The position numbers were made by a program, and so were the translations under genes. The notes under the pieces were generated by a model, which had not been told where the DNA came from, did no database searches, and worked only from the letters and a program-made list of their open reading frames with translations. A stretch of 64,000 nucleotides of DNA, from contig CAZMUZ010000005.1 in NCBI GenBank assembly GCA_964569315.1, positions 1-64,000 of the forward strand, given 5' to 3'. This document shows positions 58,199 to 64,000 of the stretch, piece after piece. The stretch comes from CADEFF01 sp964569315. Lineage in GTDB: Bacteria; Pseudomonadota; Alphaproteobacteria; Dongiales; Dongiaceae. Numbering within the stretch: the first letter of the stretch is position 1; each line of letters begins with the position of its first letter.

Positions 58199-59263
58199 TT
58201 AATGCAGTTCCGCCCGGAGCTTCTGGCGGAACAGGTCGATCGGCACGAGCTTGCCGTCGGTCGGCACGCACCAGAACTGCCAGCCATTGCAGGCGGGCGC
58301 GCCCTGGACCGCGGCGCCGACCTGATGGATCGAGCCGCGATGGTCTGCCGAGATCAGCGTGCCGTCCGCGCGGACCCTGGCGGTCCACCGCTTGTTGGGA
58401 CTGACCAGCACGGTTCCCGGCGTGAGTAGGCCTCGCTCGACCAGCCAGCCGAACGGAATGCGCGGTTCCTCGCGCTTCTGCGGCGTGGCCACGAGATCGG
58501 GATCGGCGACGGCGATGGTCTTGTCGAGCCGCTCCTGCGCGACCTTGACGTAGCTCTTGTCGCGCTCGATGCCGAGCCAGCGCCGGCCGAGCCGCTTCGC
58601 CACCACGCCCGTGGTGCCGGAGCCGAAGAAGGGGTCGAGCACCAGGTCGCCGGGCTTGGTCGCCGCCATGATGACGCGATGGAGGAGGGCTTCCGGCTTC
58701 TGCGTCGGATGCGCCTTCTTGCCCTTGCCGTCCTTGAGGCGCTCGCCGCCGCTGCAGATCGGCAGCAGCCAGTCACTCCGCATCTGCAGGTCGTCGTTCA
58801 GCGCCTTCATGGCCTCGTAGTTGAAGCGGTAGCGCGCCTCGCGGTCCCGCGCGCACCAGATCATGGTCTCGTGCGCGTTGGTGAAGCGCCGCCCGCGGAA
58901 GTTCGGCATCGGGTTGGTCTTGCGCCAGATCACGTCGTTGAGGATCCAGAAGCCCAGATCCTGCAGCCGGCTCCCGACGCGGAAGATGTTGTGGTAGCTG
59001 CCGATCACCCAGAGCGATCCGGCGGGCTTCAGGAGCCGCCGCGCCGCCTTGAGCCAATCTGTGGTGAAGCCGTCATAGGTCGCGAAGTCGGCGAACTTGT
59101 CCCAGTCCTCCTCGACCCCGTCGACCTTGCTGTTGTTGGGCCGGTGCAGCTCGCCCTGAAGCTGCAGGTTATAGGGCGGGTCGGCGAAGATCAGATCCAC
59201 GCTCTCCGCCGGCAGGGCCTCCATCTCCGCGACCGCGTCGCCCTGCAGAATTCGATTCTCCAC
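58199..59263 (-). CDS. ccrM: DNA adenine-N6 methyltransferase, CcrM-type (GANTC)
   Basis: A 354-residue methyltransferase. Motif IV is DPPY (residues 28-31), motif I is DPFFGSGTTG, and the order IV before I marks the beta class. The C-terminal region from about residue 265 (RIPFGWLVERGLLTPGTVL to WQFWCVPTDGKLVPID) is the CcrM-specific domain. CcrM methylates GANTC once per cell cycle and affects CtrA/GcrA-dependent transcription. It is downstream of rnhB, as in Caulobacter. The 86 bp upstream carry a cluster of GANTC sites. Confidence 0.93.
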   Translation of the reverse strand: MENRILQGDAVAEMEALPAESVDLIFADPPYNLQLQGELHRPNNSKVDGVEEDWDKFADFATYDGFTTDWLKAARRLLKPAGSLWVIGSYHNIFRVGSRLQDLGFWILNDVIWRKTNPMPNFRGRRFTNAHETMIWCARDREARYRFNYEAMKALNDDLQMRSDWLLPICSGGERLKDGKGKKAHPTQKPEALLHRVIMAATKPGDLVLDPFFGSGTTGVVAKRLGRRWLGIERDKSYVKVAQERLDKTIAVADPDLVATPQKREEPRIPFGWLVERGLLTPGTVLVSPNKRWTARVRADGTLISADHRGSIHQVGAAVQGAPACNGWQFWCVPTDGKLVPIDLFRQKLRAELH

Positions 59264-59312
59264 GGAACCTTCCCCCTTGTTGGTCCGCCACCATCCACGC
59301 GCGGGCCAGCAT

Positions 59313-59351
59313 GAGTCGGGTCGATTCCGTCGTCAAGAATCTTTTTGATTC
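59313..59351 (-). promoter_or_regulatory. Four GANTC sites upstream of ccrM
   Basis: GAGTC (59313-59317), GATTC (59323-59327), GAATC (59337-59341) and GATTC (59347-59351) occur in 39 bp, the last overlapping the rnhB stop codon. A fifth site, GATTC at 59254-59258, lies just after the ccrM start. Such sites allow methylation-state control of the methyltransferase gene. Confidence 0.65.
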
Positions 59352-59964
59352 AATCGTCTATAAGTCGATCTTCAGGTAGAAGACTAAAGCTGCGACGGTG
59401 TTCGGGGCAGGGCCCAAGATGTAGTAGGGCGGCGCGATGTTCGGCCGTCCCATACCCCTTGTTGGTGATCCAGCCATAGCCCGGATAGGTCTCGGCGAGG
59501 CTCGTCATGAGCCTGTCCCGTGTCACTTTTGCAACTATGGACGCGGCGGCGATCGAAAGTGAGACGCCGTCGCCACCGACGATGGTGCGCACTTCGCAGC
59601 CGAGCTTCGGCGCCTGGTTGCCGTCGACGAGCGCGATCGCCGGCGGGCGCGGCAGGGCCACCAGGGCGCGATACATGGCGAGGAAGGTGGCCTGCAGGAT
59701 GTTGTGGCGGTCGATCTCTTCGACGCTCGCCTGGCCGATGCCAATCTCCGCATAGGGCCGGATCGCCTCGAAGAGGGTTTCCCGCGTCTCGGGCGCGAGC
59801 TTCTTCGAATCGTCGATCGCCCGCGCGATCTTCCGCGGCAGCCGCGCCGCGTCGAAGACGACCGCGGCCGCCACCACCGGCCCCGCCAGCGGTCCGCGCC
59901 CCGCCTCGTCGATCCCGGCGACCGGCGCCGCCGGGCAGGCTTTCTCGAAGGCGAAGTTCGGCAT
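59350..59964 (-). CDS. rnhB: Ribonuclease HII
   Basis: A 204-residue endonuclease acting on ribonucleotides in DNA. The catalytic D-E pair is in VAGIDEAGRGPLAGPVV, with the downstream aspartates in IALVDGNQAP and VTRDRLM. The helix-forming GWITNKGYGTAEH motif is present. The ATG at 59964 is chosen over long N-terminal extensions that would read into repeats. The following ccrM gene starts 86 bp downstream. Confidence 0.94.
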   Translation of the reverse strand: MPNFAFEKACPAAPVAGIDEAGRGPLAGPVVAAAVVFDAARLPRKIARAIDDSKKLAPETRETLFEAIRPYAEIGIGQASVEEIDRHNILQATFLAMYRALVALPRPPAIALVDGNQAPKLGCEVRTIVGGDGVSLSIAAASIVAKVTRDRLMTSLAETYPGYGWITNKGYGTAEHRAALLHLGPCPEHRRSFSLLPEDRLIDD

Positions 59965-60389
59965 CTCCCCTCGGACGCTCCTGCCATTCCGGTCCCGAGG
60001 CGGGAGTTTAGTCGGTCGGGCGAGTCGGATTGAAGCGCGAAGCGGGCCTCGTCCCTGCGCGTCGGCAGGATGGACCCTCGGGTCAAGCCCGAGGGTGACG
60101 TGGTACGAAGAGGGGGCCGCCATTGGAGGCCGTCTTCGGGCTTCGTCACGAGGGGACACCATCAAAGCTCGTCATGCTCGGGCTCGACCCGAGCATCCAT
60201 GGCGGGTGCGGACCGGATCGCGACGAGGGCGGCTGTCGGCCGTTCCGTGCGTCGGTCCGATGGACCCTCGGATCAAGCCCGAGGGTGACGGCGCAAGAGG
60301 GAGATGGGGATCCTAGGTGACGGGTGGAGGCGGGGATCTGAGGGGGACCCGCATCCGAAGGTGGCGGTGCAGGAGACCGGGGACGGCGC
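59965..60389. repeat. REP-like palindrome cluster, three units
   Basis: Palindromes of the CCCTCGGG-TCAAG-CCCGAGGG kind occur at about 60071-60100, 60171-60201 and 60260-60290. They match the type at 1240-1350. The first and third units are nearly identical (ACCCTCGGGTCAAGCCCGAG versus a single change). No gene is supported. Confidence 0.7.
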
Positions 60390-61562
60390 TCAAAACAGCT
60401 TGAGCTGCGGGCTGTCGGGCTCGGGACGCTGGAAGAGGTCGAGGCGGAGCGGCGGCCGGCGGCGGTCGAGCGCGAGCCGCTTCGCGGCAAGGCGGAAGCG
60501 CTGGCGCAGGAGGTCCGCATAGGCGCCGGTGCCGCGCTGGCGCTCGCCGAACTTGGATCGATAGAGCTGGCCGCCGCGCGTGTCGCGGACGAGATCGAGC
60601 ACATGCTTCGCGCGCTGCGGCGCATGTTCCTCGAGCCATTCCGAGAAGAGATCCTTGATCTCGAGCGGCAGCCTGAGCAGCACATAGCCCGCCATGCTGG
60701 CGCCGGCGGCCTTCGCCGCCTCGAGGATGGCCTCGAGCTCCTGATCGTTGAGGGCGGGGATCATCGGCGCCGCCATCACCCCCACCGGCACGCCGGCGCT
60801 CGCGAGCGTCTCCATCGCCTTCAGGCGAAGCCGGGGCTGCGGCGCGCGCGGCTCCAGCTTTCGCGCGAGCTCGCCATCGAGGGTGGTGACCGAGAAGCTG
60901 ACATCGACCAGCCGTCGCGCCGCCAGGCGCGACAGGATGTCGAGATCGCGCACCACCAGCGCCGATTTGGTGACGATGGTGACCGGATGGCTGTAGCGGT
61001 CGAGCGTCTCGAGTATGCCGCGCGTGATCCGGTGGCTGCGCTCGATCGGCTGATAGGGGTCGGTGTTGGTGCCGAGGCCGATCGGCTGCGGCCGGTAGCC
61101 CGGCTTCGAGAGCTCCTTCACCAGGAGCGCCGGCGCGTCGTTCTTGGCGAAGAGCCTGGTCTCGAAATCGAGCCCCGGCGAAAGGCCGAGATAGGCGTGG
61201 GTCGGGCGGGCGAAGCAATAGACGCAGCCATGCTCGCAGCCGCGATAGGGATTGATCGAGCGATCGAAGCCGACATCCGGCGATTCGTTGAAGGCGATGA
61301 CGCTCCTGCTCTTGTCGGGCTGCACGATGGTCGCGAGCGGCGGCAGCGCCTCCGCGAACCCGTCCGCCCCCCAGCCGTCATCCTCCCGCGGCCGCTCGCC
61401 CGGCTCGAACCGGCCCGGGCGGTTGCTGACCGCGCCGCGGCCCTTGCGCGCGCGATCGGGGAGCGCGTCCTCCGGCAGCGGCCGGTCCGGCGGCTCGGCG
61501 TCGGCGAAGGGCTCCGGCCCGGCGCCCGGCCTCGGACGGAGGATATCGGTGAGCTTCGGCAT
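60390..61562 (-). CDS. PA0069-family radical SAM protein
   Basis: A 390-residue radical SAM protein related to spore photoproduct lyase-like enzymes, named after Pseudomonas PA0069; the function is unknown. The cluster cysteines are C109, C113 and C116 in NPYRGCEHGCVYCFARP. ETRLFAKNDAPALLVKEL and LGTNTDPYQPIE are typical of this family. The C-terminal region (GQLYRSKFGERQRGTGAYAD) is family-specific. It ends in an Arg-rich tail finishing LKLF. It is a single gene beside the repeat cluster. Confidence 0.88.
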   Translation of the reverse strand: MPKLTDILRPRPGAGPEPFADAEPPDRPLPEDALPDRARKGRGAVSNRPGRFEPGERPREDDGWGADGFAEALPPLATIVQPDKSRSVIAFNESPDVGFDRSINPYRGCEHGCVYCFARPTHAYLGLSPGLDFETRLFAKNDAPALLVKELSKPGYRPQPIGLGTNTDPYQPIERSHRITRGILETLDRYSHPVTIVTKSALVVRDLDILSRLAARRLVDVSFSVTTLDGELARKLEPRAPQPRLRLKAMETLASAGVPVGVMAAPMIPALNDQELEAILEAAKAAGASMAGYVLLRLPLEIKDLFSEWLEEHAPQRAKHVLDLVRDTRGGQLYRSKFGERQRGTGAYADLLRQRFRLAAKRLALDRRRPPLRLDLFQRPEPDSPQLKLF

Positions 61563-61744
61563 GGGCCGAGATTAAGGCCGCCGTCAGGAACAAATCAAGA
61601 ACATATGTTGGGGCGGCTTTCGGCGGCGGGGAGCCGGGAACCCTTCTCGAGACCGGCCTCGAGGCATCCGACTTCGAGGCTGCGGCGTCGACAGCCTGAG
61701 AGCGGCGGCCTGAGAGCGGCGGCCCGAAACCGGCGCGGGATGGC

Positions 61745-62287
61745 CTAACGGGCCTTCTGATGCTCCTGGAGACGCGGCATGAGCTCGACCAGGTTGCAGG
61801 GGCGATGCCTGTTGTCGAGCTGCCAGCGCAGGATCTCTTCCCACCCGTCGCGGCAGGCGCTGGGCGATCCGGGCAGCGCGAAGAGATAGGTGCCGCCGGC
61901 GACGCCGCCGGTCGCGCGCGACTGGATCGTCGAGGTCTTCACCTTCTGGAAGCTGATCCAGCGGAAGAGCTCGCCGAACCCGGCGATCTCCTTCTCATAG
62001 ACGGATTCGAAGGCTTCCGGCGTCACGTCGCGTCCGGTCATGCCGGTGCCGCCGGTCGAGATCACCGTGTCGATCGCCGGATCGGCGATCCATTTCCTGA
62101 GCTGCGCGACGATGGTCGGAACGTCGTCCCGGACGATGGCACGGGCCGCGACCTTGTGGCCGTCGCGCCGGATGAGCTCGGCGAGCGTGTCGCCGGAGGT
62201 GTCGGTCGCGGCGGTGCGCGTGTCCGAAACCGTCAGTATGGCGATGTTGACGGGAAGGAAGGGCCGGCTGTCGTCAATTCGCGACAT
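61745..62287 (-). CDS. moaB: Molybdenum cofactor biosynthesis protein B
   Basis: A 180-residue MogA/MoaB-fold protein. The signature ISTGGTGMTGRDVT is the molybdopterin-binding SGGTG-type motif, and GGTYLFALPGSPSACRDGW completes the active-site region. It adenylates molybdopterin or a related step in molybdenum cofactor formation. The ATG overlaps the end of the transglycosylase gene by 14 bp, so it is translated from that upstream transcript. Confidence 0.92.
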   Translation of the reverse strand: MSRIDDSRPFLPVNIAILTVSDTRTAATDTSGDTLAELIRRDGHKVAARAIVRDDVPTIVAQLRKWIADPAIDTVISTGGTGMTGRDVTPEAFESVYEKEIAGFGELFRWISFQKVKTSTIQSRATGGVAGGTYLFALPGSPSACRDGWEEILRWQLDNRHRPCNLVELMPRLQEHQKAR

Positions 62288-63872
62288 CGGCGGTCAGCAG
62301 GTCGCGTTGCGGCACGTAGCCGGGCCAGGCGCCGGCCGCGATCGCATCCAGCGAGGGCGAGGCCTGGTCGAGCTTCTGCTGATAGATCCACATGCTGGCG
62401 AGGACGCGCTTCACGAAGCCGCGGGTCTCGCGGACCGGAATGCTCTCGAGGAAGAGCAGGGGGTCGGCATCGTAGGCGATCCGGTCGCGCCATTGGGCGA
62501 GCTTGCCCGGTCCCGCATTGTAGGCTGCCGCCAGCAGCAGGAGATCGCCCTGAATATTGGGATCGTCCATCAGGTAGCGGATATATTCCTGGCCGAGGGC
62601 GAGGCTGACGGCGGGATCCTTCCAGTCGACCCTGGCGCTCTCGCCGAGCGTGTCGCCGAGACGCTTGCGCATGGCCTTCAGGGTGGGCGGCATGAGCTGC
62701 ATCAGGCCGAGCGCGCCGACCGGGCTCTGGGCGACGGGGTTGAAGCCCGATTCCTGGCGCGCGAAGGCGAAAAGCAGCGCGCGATTGATGCTGTAGCCGC
62801 CGATCGGCTCCCATTCCGGCATCGGGAAGAGCGCGTTGTCGAGCCGGAAGCCGGATTGATCCTCGAGCGTGACGCCGAGGCCCATCATCAGCGACGGCAT
62901 GCGGAGCTGGTCGGCGATGGCGAGCATGCCTTGCGCGAGTTCGGGCGTCGCGCGGGCGCGCATGACGTGGAACTCGGCCGCGGCCCGCTCGATCTGGCCG
63001 ACCTGGATGAGGGCGAGCGCACGCTGCCCGACCCGCGAGCTCATCAGCGCCTCGGCGCCGGCCGGCGTCAGTTGCGGCGTCGCCCAGGCGAAGGCGGTCT
63101 CGACGCCGAGCGCCCGGCGGGCGAGCTGGCCGTAAAAGGTGCGCGGCTCCGCGGCGGCGAGGCGCAGCCACTCGCTGACCTGGTCCGGCTCGCGGTTGCG
63201 GATATGGCAGCGCGCCGCCCAATAGGCGGCGGCGGCCTGAAGCCAGGGATTGTTGCCGCTCGACTTCGCGGCCTGCTCGAAATGGGTGGCGGCCGAGGCG
63301 GTATCGCCCTTGCGCCAGGCGGCGAGGCCCTTCTCCCAGTCGGCGCTTTCCTCGCCGCCCGCGATGCCGTCCGGGGTGCCGCCACGGAAACTGCTGACGT
63401 CCGGCTCCTGCGGCTCCGGCTGGCCGCTCGGCAGCCGCTTCATGGCGAGGCGATAGATCGCGGGCGCGTCCGGATGGTCGGAATATTTACCGAGCCAGGC
63501 GGCCAGCTCCACATAGCGCGAGCGATAGTCCGGGTGGAGGTAGCGCTGCGCCAGCACCTGCCCCAGCAGCCGGAGATCGGTCAGATCGCCGATCACCTCG
63601 TCGGCGCCGCGCCAGTCGCCCGCCGCCTGCAGCCGGAAGATCTGGCGGTAGCGGGCGGCATCGACGGAATCGAGCGGCGAGGGAATGCGCGTCTGGGGTC
63701 CGTCCTCGAGGACGGAGGGCGGCAGCGCCGCGGTCAGCGGAAGCGGTCCGAGCGCCTGTGCGACGGCGTCGGATGCCCCCGGCGGAACCGCCAGGATGCT
63801 TCCCAAGATCAGCCCGCTGACCCCCGCGCGTCTCGCCCAACCCCGAGCGCGCAACTTTATTTCCCAAGCCAT
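62274..63872 (-). CDS. Soluble lytic murein transglycosylase
   Basis: A 532-residue periplasmic muramidase with a signal-like N-terminus (SGLILGSILAVPPGASDAVA), an alpha-helical superhelical body of TPR-like repeats, and a C-terminal SLT domain. The catalytic glutamate is E374 in FARQESGFNP. VGALGLMQLMPPT and AYNAGPGKL complete the active site. It cleaves peptidoglycan to 1,6-anhydromuropeptides. AAGGAGG stands before the ATG at 63872. Confidence 0.92.
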   Translation of the reverse strand: MAWEIKLRARGWARRAGVSGLILGSILAVPPGASDAVAQALGPLPLTAALPPSVLEDGPQTRIPSPLDSVDAARYRQIFRLQAAGDWRGADEVIGDLTDLRLLGQVLAQRYLHPDYRSRYVELAAWLGKYSDHPDAPAIYRLAMKRLPSGQPEPQEPDVSSFRGGTPDGIAGGEESADWEKGLAAWRKGDTASAATHFEQAAKSSGNNPWLQAAAAYWAARCHIRNREPDQVSEWLRLAAAEPRTFYGQLARRALGVETAFAWATPQLTPAGAEALMSSRVGQRALALIQVGQIERAAAEFHVMRARATPELAQGMLAIADQLRMPSLMMGLGVTLEDQSGFRLDNALFPMPEWEPIGGYSINRALLFAFARQESGFNPVAQSPVGALGLMQLMPPTLKAMRKRLGDTLGESARVDWKDPAVSLALGQEYIRYLMDDPNIQGDLLLLAAAYNAGPGKLAQWRDRIAYDADPLLFLESIPVRETRGFVKRVLASMWIYQQKLDQASPSLDAIAAGAWPGYVPQRDLLTADVAN

Positions 63873-64000
63873 GCTCGCCCTCCTTAGACCAACACGGAAG
63901 AGCTTGGCAAGGGTTCATTCAGTGACAAATGTCAATGTATTGTGGTTAACGGCGGCTGACCTACTATATATAGCTAGTCAAGAGAATCTAGCTTGTCTCG
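63873..64000. other. Right end, upstream of the transglycosylase gene
   Basis: This 128-bp end is AT-rich compared with the rest, with CTATATATAG and a TTGACA-like word on the minus strand, and a GAATC at about 63981. A promoter for the transglycosylase gene is probable but the hexamers do not line up convincingly. No gene is visible. Confidence 0.4.

Noticed and set aside
1..64000. tRNA, rRNA or transposase genes
   Set aside because: I scanned the intergenic regions for tRNA-like cloverleaf ends and for IS terminal repeats or transposase motifs and saw none. A tRNAscan or covariance search was not possible here.

Overview
The window is about 64 kb of high-GC chromosomal DNA from an alphaproteobacterium, most likely a member of the Rhodospirillales or a close relative. 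The evidence is a CcrM-type GANTC methyltransferase gene with GANTC sites in its upstream region, an ATP synthase Fo operon in the order I-a-c-b'-b without the F1 genes, a coxBA-ctaB-coxF-ctaG-coxC-SURF1 cluster next to tldD, thrC followed by an M16 peptidase of the mitochondrial processing peptidase type, ispH-thrB-rnhA, a split gcvPA/gcvPB, and a probable hopanoid C-3 methylase (HpnR). No rRNA, tRNA, prophage, insertion sequence or CRISPR array was recognised. Coding density is high, and most long intergenic gaps are filled with palindromic repeats typical of alphaproteobacterial genomes.

Layout. 1-3805: an unrecognised protein, a SemiSWEET-like membrane protein, a MOSC protein and a TauD-like dioxygenase, separated by dense REP-like repeats. 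3979-7932: an ETF-beta lysine methyltransferase-like protein, UbiA, RsmE and glutamate-cysteine ligase. 8061-14154: an accessory block of two cytochromes P450 on either side of a trimethylamine-dehydrogenase-like flavoprotein, followed by an SDR. The gap between the first P450 and the flavoprotein holds a perfect CtrA-type TTAA-N7-TTAA box, a hairpin with an anti-Shine-Dalgarno loop and an intrinsic terminator, which together look like an unannotated small RNA gene. 14151-22292: TldD, then the aa3-type cytochrome c oxidase cluster. 22369-31949: carboxypeptidase, threonine synthase, processing peptidase, acetyltransferase, AlgH-like protein, a DsbD/ScsB-type reductase and two tandem peroxiredoxins. 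32043-36746: a divergent GST/HxlR pair, rnhA-thrB-ispH, a double CDGSH protein and a lipoprotein. 36822-41487: glycine riboswitch and gcvT-gcvH-gcvPA-gcvPB. 41537-46128: a TetR/OsmC divergent pair with visible operators, a GNAT, an SDR without its catalytic Tyr-Lys, and hpnR. 46479-54004: the Fo operon, smc, a DsbA-like protein and a DUF721 protein. 54114-58053: mutY, an acyl-CoA synthetase, an enoyl-CoA hydratase and an unknown protein. 58199-63872: ccrM, rnhB, a PA0069-type radical SAM protein, moaB and a lytic transglycosylase.

How it fits together. Respiration and energy genes (aa3 oxidase, Fo, UbiA for ubiquinone, ETF methyltransferase) sit beside thiol-redox functions (glutathione synthesis, DsbA-like and DsbD-like proteins, two peroxiredoxins, GST, OsmC), C1/glycine metabolism under riboswitch control, and cell-cycle functions (CcrM, SMC, possible CtrA target). 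The observations most worth testing are the candidate CtrA-linked sRNA, the TMADH-like enzyme that lacks two of three aromatic substrate-cage residues, the GANTC cluster in front of ccrM, and the TetR operator set in front of osmC.
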